From assembly GCA_041946675.1 (NCBI GenBank), contig JBHGAU010000035.1, forward strand, positions 1 through 29,580: a DNA stretch of 29,580 bases, written 5' to 3'. Made by a program: the position numbers and the translations under genes. Below, one piece after another: positions 7,681 through 15,503 of this stretch. The number at the start of each line of letters is the position of its first letter. Position 1 is the stretch's first letter. Source of the stretch: CAWBKV01 sp041946675. GTDB lineage: Archaea; Halobacteriota; Methanosarcinia; Methanotrichales; Methanotrichaceae. Under the pieces are notes generated by a model. That model saw nothing but the letters and a program-made list of their open reading frames with translations. It was not told where the DNA came from and did not search any database.

Positions 7681-8098
7681 TTACGGCTGCTCTGGAATAA
7701 AACTCTTCTTCATCGCATCCGATGTATGCTCAATGAAGAGCTTGACTATCTCGTCCTCATCGCACAGGCCGCTTAGGTGAACCTTGATCTCCATGAAGTT
7801 TTCGCCGCATTCCCGGCAGCGCGGTGACGGGTAGATGCGTGCCTTCTCAGGCGCTGGAATATCCGCTTCATCCACCTCTTTTACAGATAAAAGCTCTTCA
7901 TCAGGCGCACTCAATACTCTCTGGATTTTCTCCTCGGGATTAAGATGGCTGCTTTCTCTCATAGTTCATCCATGCGCTCGAAATGTCGCCCTTGAAGCAG
8001 ATCCTCAGGGCTTTGCCATTGTCGCAGGAATAAAATGTGAAGACCTGTTTCGTTGTCTACAAAGATAAGGTTGCCCTTGCCGAAAATTGATATTCTTA
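7681..8098 (-). pseudogene. Frameshifted remnant of formylmethanofuran dehydrogenase subunit E (fmdE/fwdE)
   Basis: Three minus-strand frames read as one FmdE-like protein. Frame 1 gives FGKGNLIFVDNE (8049-8084). One extra base near 8045 then moves to VFTFYSCDNGKALRICFKGD. A second shift near 7965 leads into the 93-codon ORF (7681-7962), which ends with the FmdE zinc-ribbon start EKARIYPSPRCRECGENFME. FmdE normally has GCTFGKGNL, then FYxRxxGKALRI, then a C-terminal C-x2-C…C-x2-C ribbon. Here the first 70 or so residues are missing, the second cysteine pair is absent, and the upstream part is replaced by the promoter of the divergent winged-helix gene. The 93-codon ORF may still be translated, but the enzyme subunit is lost. 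Confidence 0.6.
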
Positions 8099-8151
8099 TG
8101 GTTTTTCTTAGGCATAAAAATTTTATCCGCGATTCTGCTAAAATTACTTCC

Positions 8152-8448
8152 ATGGAAATCGGACGCAAAGCCAAACCTGAATCGTCGGAAGAAATGGCCC
8201 TGGTGCACCATGCCCTGGAGAACCCTATACGCAGGAAGATGATCATCTTGATGAACGAAGGTTGCCTGACAGTCCAGGAGATCGCAAAGGCAGTTGGATC
8301 CAATATGCTGGAATACCACCTGCACAGGCTGGAGCTGGCTGGGCTGATCGATGTGAAGAACGAAAAGATTGTGCTAACTGAATCTGGCAAGGCATACGGA
8401 GAGCTGGTGAAGGCACAGAAAGATAAAGGCGGGGCGGATAAGACATAA
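8152..8448 (+). CDS. Winged-helix (ArsR-like) transcriptional regulator
   Basis: A 98-residue DNA-binding protein. ALENPIRRKMIILMNEGCLTVQEIAKAVGSNMLEYHLHRLELAGLIDVKNEKIVLTESGKAY is a classic ArsR-type winged helix-turn-helix: a first helix, a recognition segment VQEIAKAVGSNMLEYHLHRLE, then a beta wing. There is no metal-binding cysteine motif, so a ligand cannot be proposed. I chose ATG 8152, because the longer reading from 8053 runs into the fmdE remnant on the opposite strand, and an AT-rich TATA-like stretch (about 8113-8125) lies just upstream. It is a single gene, divergent from the fmdE remnant it partly displaced. Its target is unknown. Confidence 0.8.
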   Translation: MEIGRKAKPESSEEMALVHHALENPIRRKMIILMNEGCLTVQEIAKAVGSNMLEYHLHRLELAGLIDVKNEKIVLTESGKAYGELVKAQKDKGGADKT

Positions 8449-8519
8449 GCCAGTGGAAGTGGAGTGAACCCCCCGAGTGGACAGCGAGTTAAGCAATAAA
8501 ATCCCTTGAAGGGTATCAA

Positions 8520-8636
8520 ATGAAGAGGGCAAGGCGGCATTACGACCGGGATTTCAAGAGTTTGAAAAGAGAATTTAAACCAGCAGCTACCGGTTCCAGC
8601 CACGGACTGCCGGTATATCCAAACCTCCAAGATTAG
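8520..8636 (+). pseudogene. Possible scrap of an IS3-type transposase OrfA
   Basis: An ATG at 8520 opens a 38-codon frame starting MKRARRHYDRDFK, which resembles the first residues of IS3/IS911 OrfA proteins (basic, then Y/H-D-R-x-F-K). After that the family's helix-turn-helix is not recognisable, though HGLPVYPNL faintly recalls the later HGI.PNL part, as if the middle were deleted. A small palindrome ATCCCTTGAAGGGTAT just upstream may be a hairpin. The evidence is weak, and the frame could be chance. Confidence 0.25.
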
Positions 8637-8773
8637 CCGACAGGCCTTTTGCATAACTTAGCCATTCGGCTGAAATTTTTAATTTGTATTTCCATCATTT
8701 TATAATAGTATCGTGGTCCTAAAGCTTCTTAGATAATTGCTGACATATCAGAAAAATCAAAAAAATAATATCC

Positions 8774-8794
8774 CAGGCCTCGATCCAAGGCCTG
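8774..8794 (-). terminator. Hairpin terminator of the glutamate synthase-like gene
   Basis: CAGGCCT at 8774-8780 pairs perfectly with AGGCCTG at 8788-8794 around a 7-nt loop. On the minus strand it is followed by a T-rich run, as in an intrinsic terminator. It starts 13 bp past the stop codon at 8807. Confidence 0.65.
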
Positions 8795-8806
8795 AGCCTT
8801 TAGGCT

Positions 8807-10435
8807 TCAGGGAATGATTGCATCCAATATACACTCAGCCTCATCCCTCCGGGCATCCATCACATAAGGTATGCCCGAGACCATTGATGCCTCCTCTGTA
8901 AGGGCCATCAGATCACCCCGAGAGATGGTTGAGAGCCTGAAGTTCCTCGAGCCTGCCATCAGCTGCTGAAGCCCGGTCCTGAACTTCTGGCCATAAGTAT
9001 AGATGGCCATGGCACCATAGGGTATATTCTTGAAGTCGTTTCCGTATTTCGCCTTCAGCTCCTCATATGCGACGAATATCTCTTCAGGCTTGGTGCCAAA
9101 TTTGGAGACGGTCTTCGGCAGATCACCCTTCGCCATCCAATCCTGGATATTCTTGCCGACCATTCCTGGGATCATCAGAGCGCGTCCCATGCAAACAGCC
9201 CTGAAGTATGGCGTTCCCATTGCCAGAACCTTAAACACTCCATCTTCAGTTGAGAAACCCCCTGCCATTGCCAGATCGGGCACGCGCATTCCGCGCTTTG
9301 TCAATCTGTTGGCGAATTCAATCGCCAGGGATTGCAGGTAGAATGTCGGGATTCCCCACTCGTTCATCATCGGCCATGGGCTCATGCCGGTTCCGCCGGG
9401 CGCACCGTCTATTGTAAGCAGGTCAAGCTTCGCCTCGGCGCCATAGCGCAGAGCCATTGCCAGCTCGACCATGGAATATGCTCCAGTCTTCAAGGTAATC
9501 CTCTTGAATCCGAGGTCCCTAAGCCTGTCGATCTCGGCCATGAATCCATCATAGGTGACGAATCCGAGACGTGAATGCCTCTCGAACTCCTTTATGGCCC
9601 CACCTTTGAAGGCTGCCTGGATCTCGGTTAACGTAGGATCAGGCGATACAACGTAGCCTCTCCTTTTCAGCTCCAATGCACGATCAAGGGATGTCACCTT
9701 TATTTCGCCGCCGATGCACTTTGCACCCTGGCCCCACTTGAGCTCAATGGTTTCAAGATTATGCTTGGATGAGACATACTCTGCCACACCCAACCGTGTA
9801 TCCTCGACGTTCATCTGTACAAGAATCTCGCCGTAGCCATCGTAGAACTTCTTGTAAGTATTGATTCTGCGATCCATCTCAGGGGATTCTGCGACCTTGC
9901 CACTGCTATTCAGCTTGAGCCCTGGATCTATTCCGCAGACATTCTCGCCACAGACCAATGTGATTCCTGTTATGGCTGCGCCTATGGCAAAGTGCTCCCA
10001 ATTCTTCCTTGCAATCTCGGTTGATCCAAGTGCGCCTGTGAAGATGGGCACCTTCATCTTGACCTTTTTATCCCATCCATACTCCGTCTGCGTATCCACT
10101 TTGGGGAACAGAGCTGTATCAGGTCCGACCTCAACTCCTTCTGGAAGACCCTCAGCGCCAACTGCATAGCCTTGAATACTCAAATGGGAGTAATCAATTG
10201 GATAATTCTTATCTGCTCCTGCGGTGATCTCTCCGAAAGGTCCTGGATATAGTACTTCACGGCCTCGGAAGGATGCAAGCCAAGCCTCACACCCGCCCCT
10301 ACAGCCATCAAGGCAGTCTGCGCATATCCCCGACATGGGAACTACGCTTCTTGATCTGTTGAACGTTCCAGTGGCTGCGTTAGCATTCGGTTGCCTAAGG
10401 TTCAATTTTTTTCCTCCTCTTGATCCTGTTTTCAA
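8807..10435 (-). CDS. FMN-binding glutamate synthase-like protein
   Basis: A 542-residue protein whose main part (about 75-530) is the TIM-barrel FMN domain of glutamate synthase (GltB central domain family). TIDGAPGGTGMSPWP, GGFSTEDGVFKVLAMG and MGRALMIPG are the flavin/phosphate-binding signatures. In the family this domain makes glutamate from 2-oxoglutarate and ammonia; the archaeal form lacks the glutaminase domain of bacterial GltB, so an amidotransferase must be separate. Near the N-terminus four cysteines, Cys38, Cys41, Cys45 and Cys49 (CADCLDGCRGGC), may bind iron-sulfur or zinc. LVCGENVCG near 185 adds two more. A TATA-like TTTATTAAAT lies about 35-45 bp upstream on the minus strand. 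Members of this subgroup may act on other substrates, so the reaction is an inference. Confidence 0.75.
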   Translation of the reverse strand: MKTGSRGGKKLNLRQPNANAATGTFNRSRSVVPMSGICADCLDGCRGGCEAWLASFRGREVLYPGPFGEITAGADKNYPIDYSHLSIQGYAVGAEGLPEGVEVGPDTALFPKVDTQTEYGWDKKVKMKVPIFTGALGSTEIARKNWEHFAIGAAITGITLVCGENVCGIDPGLKLNSSGKVAESPEMDRRINTYKKFYDGYGEILVQMNVEDTRLGVAEYVSSKHNLETIELKWGQGAKCIGGEIKVTSLDRALELKRRGYVVSPDPTLTEIQAAFKGGAIKEFERHSRLGFVTYDGFMAEIDRLRDLGFKRITLKTGAYSMVELAMALRYGAEAKLDLLTIDGAPGGTGMSPWPMMNEWGIPTFYLQSLAIEFANRLTKRGMRVPDLAMAGGFSTEDGVFKVLAMGTPYFRAVCMGRALMIPGMVGKNIQDWMAKGDLPKTVSKFGTKPEEIFVAYEELKAKYGNDFKNIPYGAMAIYTYGQKFRTGLQQLMAGSRNFRLSTISRGDLMALTEEASMVSGIPYVMDARRDEAECILDAIIP

Positions 10436-10620
10436 CTTTTTGTGACAGCAATTGGGAAATCCAGCCTAAATTTAATAAATCTTCGATCTTAATCTTATTG
10501 TGGCAAAGATCTTGATTGCAGATCTTCCCAATATGTCTAAGGATGTCCTCATTTTTCAACCTTTAAGGGAGGTTCTCTGAGAAAACCTTTCAATGATTCT
10601 ACCTTGACTAAAATGTCGTG

Positions 10621-10690
10621 TATATAAGGATTGTTATGAATAATTCATAAATTGTATGAACGATTCATAATTTTAAAGATACTTTATATA
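10621..10690 (+). promoter_or_regulatory. Promoter-operator module A ahead of hisH
   Basis: The module starts with TATATAA (10621-10627), then two palindromes whose centres lie 20 bp apart: TTATGAA-TAA-TTCATAA (10634-10650, perfect 7-bp arms) and TATGAA-CGA-TTCATA (10655-10669, perfect 6-bp arms). It ends with a second TATA-like TTTATATA (10683-10690). The palindromes lie where transcription from the first TATA box would start, so a bound dimer would block it. The regulator is unknown. Confidence 0.65.
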
Positions 10691-10725
10691 TTATAATAGC
10701 AAGTCGTTCTGATCGACGAATTCCA

Positions 10726-10795
10726 TATATAAAGGTTGTTATGAACATTTCACGATTATTAAGAATAATTCCTAACTTTCAAAATTCTTTATATA
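10726..10795 (+). promoter_or_regulatory. Promoter-operator module B ahead of hisH
   Basis: This is a diverged, gap-free copy of module A at an offset of exactly 105 bp, about three quarters identical. It has TATATAA (10726-10732), then TTGTTATGAA-CAT-TTCAC and TTAAGAA-TAA-TTCCTAA (10759-10775), again 20 bp apart, then TTTATATA (10788-10795). Its palindromes are less perfect than those of module A. Confidence 0.65.
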
Positions 10796-10910
10796 AATAC
10801 TCTTTAAGGAATCTATCATTTTCTTTTAGTCTGCTCGATCATTTTGGGAAGATATATATCGGACCAGAGGAAAATCTATTCCGGCTAACGGAAATCGGAC
10901 TTTGGTCTAC

Positions 10911-11513
10911 ATGATAGCTATAGTGGATTACGGAATGGGCAACCTGTTCAGCATCTACAACGCTGTGAACCATATTGCTGGTGAACCGGTGATTGTTAGA
11001 GAGCCGGAAGAGTTGAAAGGCGCCGATGGTGTGATAGTGCCTGGAGTAGGCGCCTTTGGAAAATGCATGGAAAGGCTCTCGCGCTTTGAGCCTGCCCTCT
11101 TAGATGTTTTGAACAACGGAACTCCAGTCTTCGGCATATGCATCGGCCTTCAAGTTCTCTTCGAAAGAAGCCAGGAGAGTCCAGGTGCAAATGGTTTGGG
11201 CTGGCTTAAAGGAGATGTAATAAAGCTGCCGGATGGCGTGACCATTCCGCAGATGGGCTGGAACAGCCTGTCCATTAAGCGCCGCATAGATCTACTTGAC
11301 GGGATAGAGGATGGCGATATGTTCTATTTCGTTCACTCTTATTATGGAAAGCCCCAAGATAAATTGGTAATAGTGGCAACAACAGAGTATGGAGCGGATG
11401 TGACGGCCATGATCTCCAGAGATAATCTGGCGGGAACGCAGTTCCATCCTGAAAAATCAGGGCCCAAGGGACTTAGAATACTTGAGAACTTCGTGAGGTC
11501 CACCAGATGCTAG
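10911..11513 (+). CDS. hisH: Imidazole glycerol phosphate synthase, glutaminase subunit
   Basis: A 200-residue class I glutamine amidotransferase that releases ammonia from glutamine and feeds it to HisF in histidine biosynthesis. The start MIAIVDYGMGNLFSI is the normal HisH beginning, so I place it at ATG 10911 and not at the upstream TTG. The catalytic triad is visible: nucleophile Cys77 in GICIGLQ, and His179 and Glu181 in FHPEKSG. The oxyanion strand is VPGVGAFG near 44-50. It overlaps hisF by 7 bp. Upstream lies the long region with duplicated TATA boxes and palindromes, so expression is probably tightly controlled. Confidence 0.95.
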   Translation: MIAIVDYGMGNLFSIYNAVNHIAGEPVIVREPEELKGADGVIVPGVGAFGKCMERLSRFEPALLDVLNNGTPVFGICIGLQVLFERSQESPGANGLGWLKGDVIKLPDGVTIPQMGWNSLSIKRRIDLLDGIEDGDMFYFVHSYYGKPQDKLVIVATTEYGADVTAMISRDNLAGTQFHPEKSGPKGLRILENFVRSTRC

Positions 11514-12319
11514 CCAGAAGAATCATTCCCTGCCTCGATTGCGACCTGGGCGTCTCCGGCGGCAGGGTTGTAAAGGGCATAGAGTTTAAGCAGATCCGGT
11601 ATGCTGGGATTCCCTGGGAGCTGGCAGGCGAATACTATGAGGATGGAGCAGATGAGATCGTCTTCCTCGATATAACGGCATCCCATGAGCGCAGGGAGAC
11701 TATGACGAGCGTTATAAATAAGACCTCCGAATCGGTCTTTGTGCCTCTGGCAGTGGGCGGCGGAATTAGAAGCGTAGATGATGCAAGGGCCGTCTTCAAT
11801 GCAGGGGCCGATAAAGTAACAGTGAATACATCAGCCCTGAAGCGCCCCGAGCTGATAGACGAAATATCCGATAGATATGGAAACCAGGCAGTTGTAGTGG
11901 CAATTGATGCCAAACGCAGATATAACCTTGAAGAGGGTCGCGAGATCATCGATACACCTGAGGGCCGCTGCTGGTTTGAGTGCTCGTTTTACGGAGGTCG
12001 CGAGTTTACAGGCATAGATGCAATAGCCTGGGCAAAGAAGGCCGAGCAGATGGGAGCGGGCGAGATTCTTTTGACGAGCATGGACAGAGATGGGACATAT
12101 GACGGCTTCGATATACCTCTAACCGGAGAAGTATCCAAGCGGCTCAGGATACCGGTCATAGCCTCGGGCGGATGTGCCAGCCCCGAGCATATGCTGGAGG
12201 TTTTCTTAAAAACAAAGGCCTCAGCAGCCTTAGCAGCAAGCATATTTCATTTCGGCGAATACAATATCATGGAGATAAAGAGATATCTTGAGACACATGG
12301 GGTAAATGTCAGGATCTGA
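11507..12319 (+). CDS. hisF: Imidazole glycerol phosphate synthase, cyclase subunit (copy 1)
   Basis: A 270-residue TIM-barrel cyclase that uses ammonia from HisH to make imidazole glycerol phosphate and AICAR. The two catalytic aspartates are in IIPCLDCD and VVAIDAKR. Phosphate-binding glycine loops are AVGGGIRS and ASGGCASPEH. The ammonia gate residues of the family are all seen: the Arg of LARRII, Glu of DEIVFLDI, Lys of GADKVTVNT and Glu of GAGEILLTS. It overlaps hisH, so the two subunits are co-translated. A second full hisF lies 8.4 kb away. This copy, paired with hisH and with the standard Arg gate, is the likelier histidine enzyme. Confidence 0.93.
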   Translation: MLARRIIPCLDCDLGVSGGRVVKGIEFKQIRYAGIPWELAGEYYEDGADEIVFLDITASHERRETMTSVINKTSESVFVPLAVGGGIRSVDDARAVFNAGADKVTVNTSALKRPELIDEISDRYGNQAVVVAIDAKRRYNLEEGREIIDTPEGRCWFECSFYGGREFTGIDAIAWAKKAEQMGAGEILLTSMDRDGTYDGFDIPLTGEVSKRLRIPVIASGGCASPEHMLEVFLKTKASAALAASIFHFGEYNIMEIKRYLETHGVNVRI

Positions 12320-12419
12320 GAAGAATCGCGTCTAAAATAGAGGTAAGAAGTACTTGTGCCTTCTCCCTGAAGATGGATTTTGAAGAATGTTCAGACAAGA
12401 GCTGCGAGTTTTCCAGAAC

Positions 12420-12797
12420 TCAGGAAGATATAAGTTCCTTCAGTCTCTGGATGCTCTCCATGGCCTGAGCAGATTCATGGAGCTTCTGTTCCTCATAATG
12501 CCTTATTATATCGTCAATGCTCGCATGCAGAGCATAGACCTTCATTGGTCTTCCCTTTCCCTCCCTTTTGATCTCCCTCTCCTCGATCCACTGGTTATCG
12601 CGCAAGGTCCGCATGGCAATGCTGACCTCAGGCTGTCTAAGATCTGAGCCCATCTCTATCTCCCTTGATGATGCCTCATCTATGTTGGCCAGGAAGGTGA
12701 TAAGCGTCGCCACATTTCTCGGAACGCCCAAGGACCGCAATGTTTCTACGAACTCCATATCCTTATCATCCAGGATCTTCACAGTGGATTCTTTCAT
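12420..12797 (-). CDS. Winged-helix transcriptional regulator, archaeal type
   Basis: A 125-residue protein. LRSLGVPRNVATLITFLANIDEASSREIEMGSDLRQPEVSIAMRTLRDNQWIEEREIKREGKGRPMKVYAL is a helix-turn-helix of the kind common in Methanosarcinales (MarR/TrmB-like). The recognition helix is LRQPEVSIAMRTL and the wing contains the basic KREGKGRP. The C-terminal 35 residues look helical and charged and may dimerise. I chose ATG 12797 (MKESTVKIL), because GGTGAG lies 6 nt upstream; a longer reading from 12836 has no such site. It is convergent with hisF and its target is not shown by the sequence. Confidence 0.78.
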   Translation of the reverse strand: MKESTVKILDDKDMEFVETLRSLGVPRNVATLITFLANIDEASSREIEMGSDLRQPEVSIAMRTLRDNQWIEEREIKREGKGRPMKVYALHASIDDIIRHYEEQKLHESAQAMESIQRLKELISS

Positions 12798-13024
12798 AAT
12801 GCTCACCGTATTTTTAGGGGACAAATACTTAATCATATAAATAATTTGTTTTGAAACGCTCTGCCATTAAAATTTTCTCAAATAAACTAATATCTGTGGC
12901 GTCTTTATGAATTGTGTTAGAATTTGCTGATAGTAGTAATCTGCGCCAGTATCCCTGCTATCGCTATTATACATGGACGAGCATACCTGGAAGGCATAAA
13001 TATCTGTGCCCGACAAGATAAGCT

Positions 13025-13579
13025 ATGATTCTTATTGAGATCAGCAAGAGGGATATCATGGACCTGGCCAAGATGGAAGTTCGAAATCTGCCGGGGGCCC
13101 TCTTTGTCGGAGCGAGCCCGCTTCTCAAGCCGTTCATGAAAAAGCTTGAATGCCTTCTGCCGGCTGAGAGGATGGGACGGGGTGACAGCTATATTCTATC
13201 AGCTCTCCATTCTCACATAGATGAGGTCCATGCCGATGACGAAATGATCCGGGTATTGAGCGGAGACATTGCTGTGACCATCAGCCGTGATGAACTCTGC
13301 GGCATGGTTGGAGAGAAATATCCCTCAACAGATCATCAAAGGCTGAATCTGCCCGGCCTGCTCTTCCTCCAGAGCAGCCCCAGCATTCAGGCAGTTGCCG
13401 CAACAAAACTCAGGAGGGAGCATAATCTTCACATTCCTGAAGGAAGGAGGACAATGCGCTATATCTTTCACATTGCTGTTACAGCCATTGATGCCGATAA
13501 AGAGAAGATCAGGATATCATTTGATCTCGAGCGCCTGCCCAAGAGAGCGGACGAATATTTACGACAATCACAATCCTAA
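13025..13579 (+). CDS. Conserved-looking protein of unknown function
   Basis: This 184-residue protein matches no family I recognise. It has no signal peptide or transmembrane helix. The N-terminal half contains GALFVGASPLLKPFMKKLECLLP; the middle has MGRGDSYILSALHSHIDEVHADDEMIRVL with several His and Asp residues; the end is RRTMRYIFHIAVTAIDADKEKIRISFDLERLP, with strand-like segments. Codon use looks like that of its neighbours, which supports a real gene. A TATA-like ATAAATAT lies about 25-30 bp before the ATG, as for a leaderless transcript. It is a single gene. Confidence 0.6.
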   Translation: MILIEISKRDIMDLAKMEVRNLPGALFVGASPLLKPFMKKLECLLPAERMGRGDSYILSALHSHIDEVHADDEMIRVLSGDIAVTISRDELCGMVGEKYPSTDHQRLNLPGLLFLQSSPSIQAVAATKLRREHNLHIPEGRRTMRYIFHIAVTAIDADKEKIRISFDLERLPKRADEYLRQSQS

Positions 13580-13862
13580 GCCCTTTATCCCTCCAGACGG
13601 CATTTGCTAATTGCCAGCCCAAAAAGGCCAGGTGACATCCTCCCTAAAGGGAACGGATCTTCTGCATTTTTCCTATAAAACCAGGTTGAGAAGTTGAAAC
13701 TTATAGAACCAGGATCTTGAAAAGGCATTAGAGCAATTCTCACAACATGCGCGAATGGACTTACTGGTAACCTTCGGATCACACTATCTTTGCCCTTCCA
13801 TCAATCTTATCCAGAAAGCATTCGGATGACCTCGCGCCAATCAATATATACTTAAGAAAGAC

Positions 13863-14531
13863 ATGGTAGCAGAGATGGAATTTGGAAAAAAGGAATACAA
13901 AGGTATACCGGAGTTGATGGAACTCTACGCGCCCGTAAAAGGCCGGATAGAATCGCGCTTAAACGAGTTCGAGCAGATCTGGGAAATGGGCAGCGATGAA
14001 GACCTTTTCAGAGAGCTTGTGTTCTGCCTCCTGACCCCTCAGTCAAGGGCCAAGACCTGCTGGGCTGCAGTTGAACGGCTTGTAAGAAAATCCCTGATAG
14101 ATGGATGCCAGCCGGAACTGATTCAGGACGAGCTTATCGGCGTCAGATTCAACGAAAGAAAGGCGGAGTACATCTGCCTTGCTCGCAAGATGTTTTCAGA
14201 TAAATCCTTAAGATCAATCATCAACGGCTTCAGCAATCCATATGCTACACGCGAGTGGTTAGTTGAAAATGTAATGGGCCTGGGATATAAGGAAGCCAGC
14301 CATTTTCTAAGAAATATCGGGCTTGGGGACGATCTGGCGATACTTGATAGACATATTCTCAAAAACCTGAAGTTGATGGGAGTGATCGATGAGATACCCA
14401 AATCTCTATCTAAGAAAACCTATCTGGATATCGAAAAGAAGATGACCGAATTCTCGAAGCAGATAAGAATACCTATGTCACACCTTGATCTTCTTCTCTG
14501 GTATAAAGAAGCGGGGGACGTGTTCAAGTAA
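13863..14531 (+). CDS. ogg2: 8-oxoguanine DNA glycosylase/AP lyase, Ogg2 type
   Basis: A 222-residue DNA repair enzyme that excises 8-oxoguanine and nicks the abasic site. The helix-hairpin-helix signature VMGLGYKEASHFLRNIG carries the catalytic lysine (Lys143), followed by the catalytic aspartate in LAILDRHI (Asp162). LLTPQSRAKTCW near 57-67 is the conserved N-terminal helix of archaeal Ogg2. Length is typical. It is a single gene; a T-rich stretch just after the stop (TTTATTTTT) may end transcription. Confidence 0.88.
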   Translation: MVAEMEFGKKEYKGIPELMELYAPVKGRIESRLNEFEQIWEMGSDEDLFRELVFCLLTPQSRAKTCWAAVERLVRKSLIDGCQPELIQDELIGVRFNERKAEYICLARKMFSDKSLRSIINGFSNPYATREWLVENVMGLGYKEASHFLRNIGLGDDLAILDRHILKNLKLMGVIDEIPKSLSKKTYLDIEKKMTEFSKQIRIPMSHLDLLLWYKEAGDVFK

Positions 14532-14756
14532 TTTATTTTTAATATGTAACAATCTTAAAGCGCTCCTTTTAGCTTTTTCCAAATGTAGGAATGTATTCTT
14601 CATAGGAAGGCTCGAAGGCAAAAAACTTTTAACTGTATTAGAAGGCACTGATACCGTTCAGCTAAGACATCATAGGAAAAGTAAGGAGCCAAAATCAATT
14701 CCCATTATGCAACACCGCAGCAAAAGGCTATTAAGGCACTCAACTGATCTTCACAT

Positions 14757-15491
14757 ATGCTTGTTGGAGTAATAAAACGGGGAAAGTATGGCGAGCGCCT
14801 GATCCAGATAATAGAAGAGAGGACCGATTTTCAGGTTGTCTCAGCTGAGGTTCCCCAATATCTGCCCGGCTTTATCGAGGACCCAGAAGAGTTTGTGAAG
14901 GGCTTAAATCTCAATCCAAAAGTATTCGATGCAGATCTTCTTATCCTTTACACATTCCATCCCGACTTGACCCCGGAGATAGTGAAGATGGCAGGACAGC
15001 ACGGCGTCAAGGCGGCAATAATCCCTGGCGGCATTGCCCGTGCCGGATCAATCGGCGAGCTCGAGAAAATTGCCGAGATGTATAATATTCACATCGAGGT
15101 CGATGAGATCTGCTGCACCCTTGAAAAGTGTGGCGTTCCGGCTGTGGATGAATTTGCCGAAAAGCTCGGCAAGCCCGAGCTTGAGGTGAATGTAAAGGAT
15201 GGCAAGATAGATTCAATCAATGTCATCCGCGGATCGCCCTGTGGCTCGACCTGGCATGCTTGCCAGAACCTGATCGGAAAAACAATTGAAGAGGCTCCGT
15301 CAATGGCCGGACTCTTTTGCCAGCAGTATCCTTGCCGGGCAGTGAGAGGCACTCCGGGAGGCATCCATACTTCGGGCGATCTTCATAAAGATGCTATAGA
15401 AAGGGCCCTAGGCAATGTCACAAAGCTCGAGCTGCCTGAGCAATCCAGGCCCATCAAGATAGAGCCGGGCAAAAAAGGGCAGAAAGGATGA
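14757..15491 (+). CDS. DUF166 family protein
   Basis: A 244-residue archaeal protein of the DUF166 family. Such proteins have at times been labelled as thymidylate synthase-related, but the function is not established. It opens with MLVGVIKRGKYGERLIQIIEE. Conserved cysteines are in VDEICCTLEKCGVP, in VIRGSPCGSTWHAC (Gly-x-Pro-Cys-Gly-x-x-Trp) and in FCQQYPCRA; they could bind a metal or Fe-S cluster. The tail is lysine-rich. It is the first gene of an apparent operon with the two fumarase subunits, 12 bp before fumA. The context suggests a link with Fe-S or central carbon metabolism, but this is inference. Confidence 0.8.
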   Translation: MLVGVIKRGKYGERLIQIIEERTDFQVVSAEVPQYLPGFIEDPEEFVKGLNLNPKVFDADLLILYTFHPDLTPEIVKMAGQHGVKAAIIPGGIARAGSIGELEKIAEMYNIHIEVDEICCTLEKCGVPAVDEFAEKLGKPELEVNVKDGKIDSINVIRGSPCGSTWHACQNLIGKTIEEAPSMAGLFCQQYPCRAVRGTPGGIHTSGDLHKDAIERALGNVTKLELPEQSRPIKIEPGKKGQKG

Positions 15492-15503
15492 AGGGGCAAA
15501 AGG

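Larger units (their letters stand above)
8449..8806. other. Intergenic region between regulator and glutamate synthase
   Basis: About 360 bp separate the end of the regulator from the end of the convergent glutamate synthase-like gene. It holds the possible transposase scrap, an ATCCCTTGAAGGGTAT palindrome, an AT-rich stretch at about 8670-8770 and the terminator hairpin at 8774-8794. I see no other gene or RNA. Confidence 0.5.
10436..10910. other. Long divergent regulatory region between glutamate synthase and hisH
   Basis: This 475-bp AT-rich region separates two divergent nitrogen-related genes. Its left part carries ATTGGGAA (10451-10458) and its inverse TTCCCAAT (10525-10532), of unclear meaning. 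The right half contains two tandem TATA-operator modules, described separately, and a further TATA-like GATATATATC at about 10849-10858, close to hisH. Confidence 0.7.

Noticed and set aside
10621..10775. Operators of the methanogen nitrogen regulator NrpR
   Set aside because: NrpR sites as known have GGAA or GGTA arms with a 6-bp gap; these palindromes have GAA-N3-TTC cores, so a different regulator is more likely.
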